A stretch of DNA of 60,976 bases from Paenibacillus aceris (GTDB lineage Bacteria > Bacillota > Bacilli > Paenibacillales > NBRC-103111): assembly GCF_017874035.1 (NCBI RefSeq), contig NZ_JAGGKV010000033.1:1-60976 (forward strand), written 5' to 3'. The notes beneath the pieces were generated by a model that did not search any database, was not told where the DNA came from, and saw nothing but the letters and a program-made list of their open reading frames with translations. The position numbers were made by a program, and so were the translations under genes. Shown piece after piece: positions 6,896-14,603 of the stretch (its first letter is position 1; each line of letters opens with the position of its first letter).

Positions 6896-9523
6896 ATGAA
6901 GGCAAGTGAAATTCGTTCTAAGTGGTTGCAGTTCTTCGCAAGTAAAGGGCATAAGGTAGAGCCCAGCTCTTCGCTTGTTCCGCATAATGATCCGTCACTG
7001 CTATGGATTAACGCAGGTATTGCCCCGTTAAAGCCTTATTTGGACGGACGGGAAATCCCGGAAAATCCACGGATTACAAACGCACAAAAATGTATTCGGA
7101 CGAATGATATTGAAAACGTTGGGAAAACGCGGCGTCACCATACCTTTTTCGAAATGTTAGGTAATTTCTCCATCGGCGATTACTTTAAGAAAGAAGTCAT
7201 TCCATGGGCATGGGAGTTTTTGACGGATCCGCAGTGGATCGGTTTTGATCCGAATCGTATTTCCGTTACCGTGCATGAAGACGATGAAGAAGCTTTTGAC
7301 ATTTGGAATAAACAAATCGGTATTCCTGAAGAGCGCATTTACAAGCTCAAAGAAGATAATTTCTGGGACATTGGCGAAGGTCCATGTGGTCCTTGTACGG
7401 AAATTTTCTATGACCGCGGGGATAAATACGGCGACTTATCTGATCCGGAGTGCTGGCCTGGCGGAGAAAATGAGCGCTTCCTGGAAGTGTGGAACCTCGT
7501 ATTTACACAGTTTAACCATAACAAGGATGGCAGCTATACGCCGCTTCCTAACAAAAACATCGATACGGGCGCAGGTCTGGAGCGGTTCGCTTCGATTCTG
7601 CAGGACGTAGATTCGAACTTCGACACGGACTTGTTCAAACCGATTATCGATAAGACGTCTGAGCTTACAGGTGTGAACTATCATGTGAACGATGATCACG
7701 ATGTGGCATTTAAAGTGATCGCCGATCACATTCGGACAGTCGCTTTCTCCGTAGGCGATGGCGTACTCCCTTCCAATGAGGGTCGCGGCTACGTGATTCG
7801 TCGCTTGCTGCGCCGTGCTGTGCGTTACGGCAAAGTGCTTGGTCAGGATAAACCGTTCCTGTATAAGCTTGTAGCTACCGTCGGTGAGATCATGGGCGTT
7901 TACTACACAGAGGTTGTAGACAAACGTGAATTTATCGAGAAGGTTATCCGTACTGAAGAAGAGCGTTTCCACGAGACGCTAAGCGATGGTTTGGTCATTC
8001 TTGCCGAGATGGTCGAGAAGACACGTCAAGCCGGTACGAATCAAATCAGTGGACCAGATGCCTTCAAACTATATGATACGTATGGCTTCCCATTCGATTT
8101 GACCGAGGATTTCGCTTCAGAGAAGGGCTTGACGGTTGATCGCGAAGGGTTCGACGCATCGATGCAGGAGCAGCGCGACCGTGCAAGGGCGGCTAGTCAA
8201 AAAGAAGGCGGAATGAAGGTACAGGGCGGTCCGCTATCTGAATTGACGGTTAAAAGCGAATTTGTTGGTTATAATGAATTGGTAGTTACTGCTAGAATCG
8301 AAGCCATTGTTCATGAGAACGAGCTAGTCGACATCGTAGGCTTAGGTGAGACTTGCCAGGTGATTCTGGACCGCACGCCTTTCTATGCGGAAAGCGGCGG
8401 CCAGGTGAGCGACTATGGTATCATCCGCAGCAATCAAGTAACGCTGAAGGTTGAAGATGTTAGCAAAGCGCCGCATGGGCAGCACATTCATAAGGTTGTA
8501 GTGGAGTCCGGTGTTCTGCGCAAAGGAGATACCGTAGAAGCCATAGTGGCAGCTGCGGAGCGCGGAGATATCATTAAGAACCATACAGCTACGCATCTGC
8601 TGCACAAAGCGCTGAAGGAAGTCTTGGGATCGCACGTTAATCAAGCAGGTTCCCTTGTTGAGCCGGATCGTTTGCGTTTTGACTTTTCGCATTTCGGAAG
8701 CATTAGCAGCGAGGAGCTGCAGGATGTTGAGCAACGTGTGAACCGTCAAATTTGGAATAACATCCAAGTCGATATTTCATTGAAACCAATTGCTGATGCC
8801 AAAGCAATGGGGGCTATGGCCTTGTTCGGCGAGAAATACGGCGATATCGTGCGCGTTGTACAAGTAGGCGACTACAGCCTAGAGCTGTGCGGCGGCTGTC
8901 ACGTTCAGAACACCGGACAAATCGGATTGTTCAAAATCGTCAGCGAGTCCGGAATCGGATCTGGCGTACGTCGGATCGAGGCGGTTTCTGGCCGCAGCGC
9001 GTACGAATACCTTGACCAGCAACTGCATTTGCTCAAAGAAGCAGCTGGCATGCTGAAATCAAACGTTCAAGATGTTCCTAAACGTGTGGAAGCAACGCTG
9101 CAGCAAGTGAAGGAACTGGCACGTGAAAACGAATCGCTGCGCAGCAAGCTCGGGCGTATTGAAGCGGGTTCGTTAAACGACCAAGTGAAACAGGTCGCAG
9201 GTGTATCCGTGTTAGCTGCACAAGTGAACGCAGCGGATATGGACTCGCTTCGCAACATTGTCGATGAGATGAAGGCGAAACTTGGGTCTGCAGTGATCGT
9301 GCTTGGAGCAGTCGCGGACGAGAAAGTCAATTTAGTCGCTGCAGTCACACCGGATCTTGTAGCTAAAGGCTTCCATGCCGGCAAAATCATTAAAGAAGTG
9401 GCGACGGCTGTTGGCGGAAGCGGCGGCGGTCGACCGGATATGGCGCAAGCAGGCGGTAAAGATGCTTCCAAATTGGAGGCTGCATTATCCGGCGTAGAAG
9501 GACTTCTTTCCCAATTTGCATAA
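6896..9523 (+). CDS. alaS: Alanyl-tRNA synthetase
   Basis: An 875-residue class II synthetase that charges tRNA-Ala and edits mischarged Ser and Gly. In order: the catalytic core (MKASEIRSKWLQFFASKGH, then the ALWINAGIAPL-type region and GAGLERF), the editing domain with the zinc-binding HTATHLLH and CGGCHV motifs, and the C-Ala domain ending in GGSGGGRPDMAQAGG. ATG 6896 follows GGAGG (6881-6885) and lies after the T-box terminator. A longer open frame back to 6674 lies in the leader RNA and is not coding. It heads an operon with ireB, ruvX and two yrzB-like genes. Confidence 0.98.
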   Translation: MKASEIRSKWLQFFASKGHKVEPSSSLVPHNDPSLLWINAGIAPLKPYLDGREIPENPRITNAQKCIRTNDIENVGKTRRHHTFFEMLGNFSIGDYFKKEVIPWAWEFLTDPQWIGFDPNRISVTVHEDDEEAFDIWNKQIGIPEERIYKLKEDNFWDIGEGPCGPCTEIFYDRGDKYGDLSDPECWPGGENERFLEVWNLVFTQFNHNKDGSYTPLPNKNIDTGAGLERFASILQDVDSNFDTDLFKPIIDKTSELTGVNYHVNDDHDVAFKVIADHIRTVAFSVGDGVLPSNEGRGYVIRRLLRRAVRYGKVLGQDKPFLYKLVATVGEIMGVYYTEVVDKREFIEKVIRTEEERFHETLSDGLVILAEMVEKTRQAGTNQISGPDAFKLYDTYGFPFDLTEDFASEKGLTVDREGFDASMQEQRDRARAASQKEGGMKVQGGPLSELTVKSEFVGYNELVVTARIEAIVHENELVDIVGLGETCQVILDRTPFYAESGGQVSDYGIIRSNQVTLKVEDVSKAPHGQHIHKVVVESGVLRKGDTVEAIVAAAERGDIIKNHTATHLLHKALKEVLGSHVNQAGSLVEPDRLRFDFSHFGSISSEELQDVEQRVNRQIWNNIQVDISLKPIADAKAMGAMALFGEKYGDIVRVVQVGDYSLELCGGCHVQNTGQIGLFKIVSESGIGSGVRRIEAVSGRSAYEYLDQQLHLLKEAAGMLKSNVQDVPKRVEATLQQVKELARENESLRSKLGRIEAGSLNDQVKQVAGVSVLAAQVNAADMDSLRNIVDEMKAKLGSAVIVLGAVADEKVNLVAAVTPDLVAKGFHAGKIIKEVATAVGGSGGGRPDMAQAGGKDASKLEAALSGVEGLLSQFA

Positions 9524-9637
9524 TTATTTTTTTTGGGGACAGGAATTTTTAAACCCATAGAGAATATAAACCAGTATACACGGAACAGTTTTCAAATATT
9601 TTACAAAAGGTATCACAAGGAAAGTGGGGTGCTCCTG

Positions 9638-9898
9638 ATGAGTTCCATGGATAAAACGATGAAGTTCAACGTGAAAGCAGAAGAAATTGAGACATCGCCG
9701 AGAGATGTGTTATTAGCGGTGTACGATGCTCTTCAGGAAAAAGGGTATAATCCGATCAACCAGATTGTCGGGTACTTACTTTCCGGAGATCCTGCTTATA
9801 TTCCACGGCATAATAATGCCCGGAGCCTCATTCGTAAACGGGAACGGGACGAACTGATTGAAGAATTAGTTCGTGCTTATCTGGGTCAACACAAATAG
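9638..9898 (+). CDS. ireB: IreB family regulatory phosphoprotein (UPF0297, YrzL)
   Basis: An 86-residue protein beginning MSSMDKTMKFNVK, with the conserved ALQEKGYNPINQIVGYLLSGDPAYI segment. In Enterococcus, IreB is a substrate of the Ser/Thr kinase IreK and is linked to cephalosporin tolerance; the family is conserved between alaS and ruvX across Bacillota, as here. ATG 9638 is supported by GTGGGGTG; the longer frame upstream has no ribosome-binding site and includes alaS 3' noncoding sequence. Confidence 0.92.
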   Translation: MSSMDKTMKFNVKAEEIETSPRDVLLAVYDALQEKGYNPINQIVGYLLSGDPAYIPRHNNARSLIRKRERDELIEELVRAYLGQHK

Positions 9899-9904
9899 AA
9901 GGAA

Positions 9905-10333
9905 ATGAGAACCGGCATGAGATGGATAGGCTTGGATTATGGGGACAAAACGATTGGTGTAGCGATGAGCGACGAGCTCGGATGGACGGCTCAAGCGCTA
10001 GAAGTCATACATCGTCGTAAGCCAGGAGAAGACATCGACCGGCTGGAAGCCATTGTCAAACAGTATGGCGTCACGCAAGTTGTTGTCGGCTTACCCAAAA
10101 ATATGAACAATACGATCGGTCCTCGTGGCGAACTTGCCATCGAGTTCTCGAAAGAATTAGAACAAAAATTAAGTGTACCAGTGCACTTGTGGGATGAGCG
10201 TCTAACTACCGTCGCGGCGACTCGCACACTGCTTGAAGCAGATGTGAGCCGTAAGAAACGGAAGCAGGTCATTGATAAAATGGCTGCGCAGATCATCCTG
10301 CAAGGGTATATGGATGCCAATATGAAGAGGTGA
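9905..10333 (+). CDS. ruvX: Holliday junction resolvase-like protein RuvX/YqgF
   Basis: A 142-residue RNase H-fold protein. MRWIGLDYGDKTIGVAMSDE holds the first acidic active-site residue; VVGLPKNMNNTIG and LWDERLTT follow. Proposed roles are Holliday junction resolution and 16S rRNA 5'-end maturation. ATG 9905 lies very close to the AAGGA motif, so ATG 9917 (starting MRWIGL) may be the true start. It is six bases after ireB in the conserved alaS-ireB-ruvX-yrzB order. Confidence 0.93.
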   Translation: MRTGMRWIGLDYGDKTIGVAMSDELGWTAQALEVIHRRKPGEDIDRLEAIVKQYGVTQVVVGLPKNMNNTIGPRGELAIEFSKELEQKLSVPVHLWDERLTTVAATRTLLEADVSRKKRKQVIDKMAAQIILQGYMDANMKR

Positions 10334-10339
10334 ATGAAC

Positions 10340-10648
10340 ATGTCCAAAGAAGAATTGCGTGAAGAGGAACCAGAAATCATTTACATCCCGGACGATGAAG
10401 GCAACGAAGAAGAGTTCGAGGTTATCATGAAATTCGAAGTGGACGGTTCTGACAAGAAGTACATGATGGTTGTGCCTACTGACGGAGGAGACGAAGAATC
10501 CGACGAAGTGTACGCATTCCGTTATGAAGAAGATGACGACGGCGAGGATTTGAAGCTGTTTACCATCGAAGATGAAGAAGAATGGAACATCGTGGAAGAA
10601 ACATTCAATACATTGATGGCAGAGTTCGATGAGGAAGAAGAAGCATGA
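10340..10648 (+). CDS. DUF1292 protein YrzB, acidic
   Basis: About 102 residues, extremely acidic. The core EEFEVIMKFEVDGSDKKYMMVVP and EVYAFRYEEDDDGEDLKLFTIEDEEEW define DUF1292. Function is unknown. ATG 10340 is preferred because GAGGTGA at 10327-10333 lies six bases upstream; an ATG at 10334 is too close. It overlaps the next DUF1292 gene by four bases, which suggests translational coupling. Confidence 0.9.
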   Translation: MSKEELREEEPEIIYIPDDEGNEEEFEVIMKFEVDGSDKKYMMVVPTDGGDEESDEVYAFRYEEDDDGEDLKLFTIEDEEEWNIVEETFNTLMAEFDEEEEA

Positions 10649-10941
10649 GTACGGCACCTTCTGACGTATTGCGTAAAGCTTACGGGGATGATATTATTTT
10701 ATTTGATGAGCAAGATGAATCAACGGTGTATCATCTTCTTAAAGAATTCGTGTATGACAATAAAACGTATGCCGTTTTGCAATCCGATGAACTCAAGAAG
10801 GAAGACGAAGTTGCTGTTTTCCGAGTGACTCAAGGGGCGGACGGGGAATACGAGTTGGAAACCATCGAAGATGACGACGAATACGAAACCGTTTCGGAGC
10901 TCTACGATGAGATGGTATTTCCAGATCAGGATGACTTGTAA
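10645..10941 (+). CDS. Second DUF1292 protein, paralogue of YrzB
   Basis: 98 residues with the same layout as the preceding gene: ESTVYHLLKEFVYDNKTYAVLQ and EVAVFRVTQGADGEYELETIEDDDEYETV. It lacks the long acidic N-terminus of its neighbour. The ATGA overlap with the first copy and the terminator immediately downstream make it the last gene of the alaS operon. Function is unknown. Confidence 0.88.
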   Translation: MSTAPSDVLRKAYGDDIILFDEQDESTVYHLLKEFVYDNKTYAVLQSDELKKEDEVAVFRVTQGADGEYELETIEDDDEYETVSELYDEMVFPDQDDL

Positions 10942-10953
10942 GAAGTAAACAAC

Positions 10954-10979
10954 CGAGCGGAGCGCATCCGCTCGTTTTT
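10954..10979 (+). terminator. Terminator of the alaS-ireB-ruvX-yrzB operon
   Basis: Perfect 8-bp stem CGAGCGGA / TCCGCTCG with a 5-nt loop, then TTTTTGTTTG. Confidence 0.9.
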
Positions 10980-11041
10980 GTTTGCTTGGAGAGCTTGCGA
11001 TAGTAGAGTTTTACTGCAGCAAACAGCTTAGGAGGATTATC

Positions 11042-12151
11042 GTGAACAACATGCTTGATCAAGAGAGCGAAGGGTATACGACGAAACGAAGCAAGCTGAA
11101 GCTCACACTTCTGATTTTGGGTCTGATTCTGCTCATTATCATCGGGACAGCAAGCGGGATTGGGTTGTATATTGCAAATGGGCTACAGCCGGTAACAGCC
11201 TCTGAGCAGGAAGTGAGAGTATCCATTCCTGAAGGCGCTGGATCTGCTCAAATCGCTAAGGAGCTTGAAACGAAGGGACTTATAAAGAACGCATCGATTT
11301 TTACGTATTATTTGAAACTGAAAAAACAGGGATCCAAGTTTCAAGCTGGAGAATACGATATGAAACCCGGCATTTCGTTCGATGAGATGATTGAAAAACT
11401 GAATAAAGGGGAAATCGTAAAGGAAGAGGTTATTCGCGTTACCATTCCTGAAGGATTCACTATCGATCAAATTGCATCTAAAATAAGTGAGCAGACGCCT
11501 TGGAGCAAGGATGTCTTTCTTCAGCTGGCAGATGCTCCGACAGGCCTGACAGGAGACACCGCCGCGAGCGGTATTCCTGACAACAAGAGTCTGAAGCACC
11601 GGCTTGAGGGGTATTTGTTCCCGGAGACTTATGAGTTCAAGAAGGGTTCAACGGAACAAGAGTTTATTGAGCGAACCCTGCAACAGCTCGACAAACAGCT
11701 GGCTACGCTGCCTCCAGACTGGAAGGACAAGCTTAAAGAGCGCGGGTTAAGCGTGCATCAGATGTTGACGATCGCTTCCTTAATTGAGCGGGAGGTCGTT
11801 CAGGACGAAGAACGGGCGCTAGTTTCCGGCGTTATCCAAAACAGATTGAAGAAGAATATGCCCCTGCAAATTGATGCTACGGTGCAGTATTTATTTGATA
11901 AGTCCAAAGAGCGGTTGTTGGAGAAGGATTTGCAAATACAGAGCCCTTATAATACGTACTTGAATACAGGTCTGCCTCCGGGGCCGATTGCCAGTCCGAG
12001 TCTTGCCTCGATGAAAGCAGCGATTTACCCGCAGGATACGAAGTATTTGTTTTATGTAACAAAGAAGGATGGCACGAAGGGGCATTTATTCGCCGAAACA
12101 TTCGAGGAACATAAGAAGAATATTGCAGAAAGTAAGAAAACAGCGAAATAG
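11042..12151 (+). CDS. mltG: Endolytic transglycosylase MltG (YceG/YrrL)
   Basis: A 369-residue membrane-anchored enzyme that cleaves nascent peptidoglycan glycan strands. A short cytoplasmic N-terminus is followed by a transmembrane helix (LTLLILGLILLIIIGTASGIGLYIA), a LysM-like region and the YceG catalytic domain. The catalytic glutamate lies in ASLIEREVVQDEERALVSG, and QIDATVQY and PYNTYLNTGLPPGPI are conserved. GTG 11042 is preferred, five bases after GGAGGA. In B. subtilis a methyltransferase gene (trmR) follows; here the U32 genes follow directly. Confidence 0.95.
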   Translation: MNNMLDQESEGYTTKRSKLKLTLLILGLILLIIIGTASGIGLYIANGLQPVTASEQEVRVSIPEGAGSAQIAKELETKGLIKNASIFTYYLKLKKQGSKFQAGEYDMKPGISFDEMIEKLNKGEIVKEEVIRVTIPEGFTIDQIASKISEQTPWSKDVFLQLADAPTGLTGDTAASGIPDNKSLKHRLEGYLFPETYEFKKGSTEQEFIERTLQQLDKQLATLPPDWKDKLKERGLSVHQMLTIASLIEREVVQDEERALVSGVIQNRLKKNMPLQIDATVQYLFDKSKERLLEKDLQIQSPYNTYLNTGLPPGPIASPSLASMKAAIYPQDTKYLFYVTKKDGTKGHLFAETFEEHKKNIAESKKTAK

Positions 12152-12188
12152 AATGACTTAGGAAGCTGACAGAAGGTAGGGTAAGTAA

Positions 12189-13118
12189 GTGAGAAAACCA
12201 GAGCTAGTAATAAGCTGCGGCACAGTCGCTGAATTGAAAAGGTTTATTGAAGCAGGCGCAGATAGCGTGATTGTTGGAGAAGAACGCTACGCCATGCGGC
12301 TTCCCGGAGAAGTAAAGCTGGATGAGATCGCGGATGCTGTGGCTTGGGTGCATGAGAAGCAGGCAAAGGTGTATGTGTCGGTCAACAAAATTTTTGATAA
12401 TGCCTCCTTAGATGGGCTATTTGAGTATTTAAGCAAGTTACAGGAGTATGGCGTGGATGGGGTTATTTTCGGTGACCCCGCTGTGCTCATGGCTGCGCGC
12501 AATTTGCCTAAGCCGTTAACGCTGCATTGGAATGCAGAGATGACTTCTACTAATTTCGCGACTGCGAACTATTGGGGAAGACAAGGAGCAGCCCGTGTTG
12601 TGCTGGCTAGAGAGCTGAACATGGAGCAGGTATTGGCTTTTAAAGAACATACAGAGCTAGCTGTTGAAGTGCAAGTGCATGGCATCACAAATATTTATCA
12701 CTCCAAGCGCGAGTTAGTGAAAAATTATATGGAGCACCAAGGTAAAGATGCGTCCTCCGAGGATCGCTCTATCGAACGCGGGCTGTTCCTGATTGAGCAT
12801 GAACGCCGCGATCAGCGTTATCCTGTGTATGAGGACAGCAATGGCACGCACATCATGAGCTCCGAAGATGTTTGCATGCTTGAGAATTTGCCTGAGCTTA
12901 TGGATGGAAGCATCGATAGCTTTAAAATCGAAGGTTTATTGAAATCAGCTGAGTATAATGAAACGGTCGTTAGAAGCTATCGTGCCGTCATTGACGCTTA
13001 CGCAGCTGACCCGGAAGGATTTGTGTTTCAACAGGAATGGTTGGATGCTATAGCGGAACTGCAAGATTCTGAACGTGAATTGTCGTTTGGGTTTTTCTAT
13101 AAGGAACAGGTATATTGA
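12189..13118 (+). CDS. U32 peptidase-family protein, tRNA hydroxylation factor (TrhP1/YrrN-like)
   Basis: A 309-residue member of the U32 family. By position (mltG, then two U32 genes) it corresponds to B. subtilis YrrN, now TrhP1, which works with TrhP2 in prephenate-dependent formation of 5-hydroxyuridine at tRNA U34. Seen here: the TIM-barrel-like start LVISCGTVAELKRFIEAGAD and the GSIDSFKIEGLLKSAEYNETVVRSYR motif shared with its neighbour. It is the shorter partner and lacks the cysteine-rich U32 signature. GTG start. It overlaps or nearly abuts the next gene. Confidence 0.88.
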   Translation: MRKPELVISCGTVAELKRFIEAGADSVIVGEERYAMRLPGEVKLDEIADAVAWVHEKQAKVYVSVNKIFDNASLDGLFEYLSKLQEYGVDGVIFGDPAVLMAARNLPKPLTLHWNAEMTSTNFATANYWGRQGAARVVLARELNMEQVLAFKEHTELAVEVQVHGITNIYHSKRELVKNYMEHQGKDASSEDRSIERGLFLIEHERRDQRYPVYEDSNGTHIMSSEDVCMLENLPELMDGSIDSFKIEGLLKSAEYNETVVRSYRAVIDAYAADPEGFVFQQEWLDAIAELQDSERELSFGFFYKEQVY

Positions 13119-13144
13119 TAGATGGAAGAAGGTGCGTTTTCGAG

Positions 13145-14428
13145 ATGACGACAGCATTAGAAGCACGAGCAAGAGGAAAGCGTGTAAGACTGCATAAACC
13201 GGAATTACTTGCCCCTGCAGGCAATTTGGAAAAACTGAAATTCGCCATTCATTACGGAGCCGATGCCGTATATATTGGTGGTCAGAAATATGGACTCCGT
13301 TCGAGCGCAGATAACTTCTCGCTGGAGGAAATGCGTGAAGCAGTTGAGTTTGCTAATGGATACGGGGCAAAAGTGTTCGTTGCCACGAACATTTATGCGC
13401 ACAACGAGGACATTGATGGGCTTGATGAGTATTTACGGGGACTTCAAGAAGTAGGTATTTCAGCCATTATCGCGGCGGATCCGCTTATTATGGAAACGTG
13501 CCGGAGAGTGGCGCCCAAGCTGGAAGTCCATGTGAGTACGCAGCAGTCTGTGATGAACTGGCAAACCGTGAAGTTTTGGAAGGAGCAAGGTATCGAACGC
13601 GTGGTTCTGGCCCGCGAAGTGAGTATGGAGGAAATCGATCAGATTAAAGCGCACGTCGATGTTGAGATTGAAGCCTTCATTCATGGGGCGATGTGCAGTT
13701 CTTATTCCGGCAGATGCGTACTTTCCAATCATTTCACGGATCGTGACTCCAACCGCGGAGGCTGTTCGCAATCGTGCCGCTGGAAGTACGATCTGTTTGC
13801 GAAGGACCAACCTTTATCAGCGCCGCTCGCAACAGATTTGCCTTTGTTTGGCGATGAAGATGATGCTTTTACGATGGGATCGAAGGATCTCAGCATGATC
13901 GAGCATATAGCCGATATGATCGAATCGGGCGTAGACAGCTTCAAAATTGAAGGAAGGATGAAAAGTATCCATTATGTAGCTACCGTTGTTAACGCCTACC
14001 GGCAAGCTATTGATGCTTACTTTGAAGATCCGGACCACTTTAAGCTTAATCCTGTTTGGCAGGAAGAGATACACAAAGCAGCCAACCGGCCTTTAAACGA
14101 AGGCTTCTTCTATGAAGCACCTGGACATGAAGATCATATTTTCGAACCAGAAGATAAGGTGGTCGGTTTTGATTTCGTAGGTTTGGTGCTGTCTTATGAT
14201 GAAATCTCCGGCACCGCGCTGATTCAGCAAAGAAACCATTTTAAGCCAGGGCAAGAAATTGAATTCTTTGGACCAGAGGGAACGCATTTTAAACAAAAGG
14301 TTGGCGCGATTTGGAATGAGGAAGGCCAGGAGCTGGATGCAGCAAGGCATCCGCTGCAAGTGATTAAACTTAAAACGGAAAAACCTGTAAAAAAATGGGA
14401 TATGATGCGCAAAAAAACAGGAAAATAG
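13145..14428 (+). CDS. U32 peptidase-family tRNA hydroxylase (TrhP2/YrrO-like)
   Basis: About 427 residues. The U32 signature is present: EAFIHGAMCSSYSGRC, then GGCSQSCRWKYD, whose four cysteines are likely Fe-S ligands. The GVDSFKIEGRMKS motif and a C-terminal beta-barrel domain complete the usual layout. The likely role is hydroxylation of U34 in tRNA with the upstream TrhP1-like protein, as established for B. subtilis YrrN/YrrO and E. coli TrhP. ATG 13145 gives the family length; a TTG at 13115, overlapping the previous stop, is an alternative. Confidence 0.9.
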   Translation: MTTALEARARGKRVRLHKPELLAPAGNLEKLKFAIHYGADAVYIGGQKYGLRSSADNFSLEEMREAVEFANGYGAKVFVATNIYAHNEDIDGLDEYLRGLQEVGISAIIAADPLIMETCRRVAPKLEVHVSTQQSVMNWQTVKFWKEQGIERVVLAREVSMEEIDQIKAHVDVEIEAFIHGAMCSSYSGRCVLSNHFTDRDSNRGGCSQSCRWKYDLFAKDQPLSAPLATDLPLFGDEDDAFTMGSKDLSMIEHIADMIESGVDSFKIEGRMKSIHYVATVVNAYRQAIDAYFEDPDHFKLNPVWQEEIHKAANRPLNEGFFYEAPGHEDHIFEPEDKVVGFDFVGLVLSYDEISGTALIQQRNHFKPGQEIEFFGPEGTHFKQKVGAIWNEEGQELDAARHPLQVIKLKTEKPVKKWDMMRKKTGK

Positions 14429-14435
14429 TACCATG

Positions 14436-14483
14436 GAAGCTTTCTCCAGACTGGGGTATATTGGAGAAAGTTTCTTTTTTTTA
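14436..14483 (+). terminator. Terminator of the mltG-trhP1-trhP2 unit
   Basis: Arms GAAGCTTTCTCCA (14436-14448) and TGGAGAAAGTTTC (14462-14474) form a 13-bp stem with one mismatch, followed by T8. Confidence 0.92.
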
Positions 14484-14603
14484 TTGCCTTTTTAGAGCGA
14501 ATATTAAAGGAAATTGTTAAACTGTGTCGAAATCAATTTAAAAGCTTAATTGAAACCCTTTTCATTTTAGGACAAAAGTAAGGGGGACAAGAAACAGAAA
14601 CTA

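Noticed and set aside
14500..14530. Sigma-D type promoter (TAAA ... GTCGAAAT) before the chemoreceptor
   Set aside because: Spacing is 17 rather than about 15 and the -10 deviates from GCCGATAA, so support is too weak.
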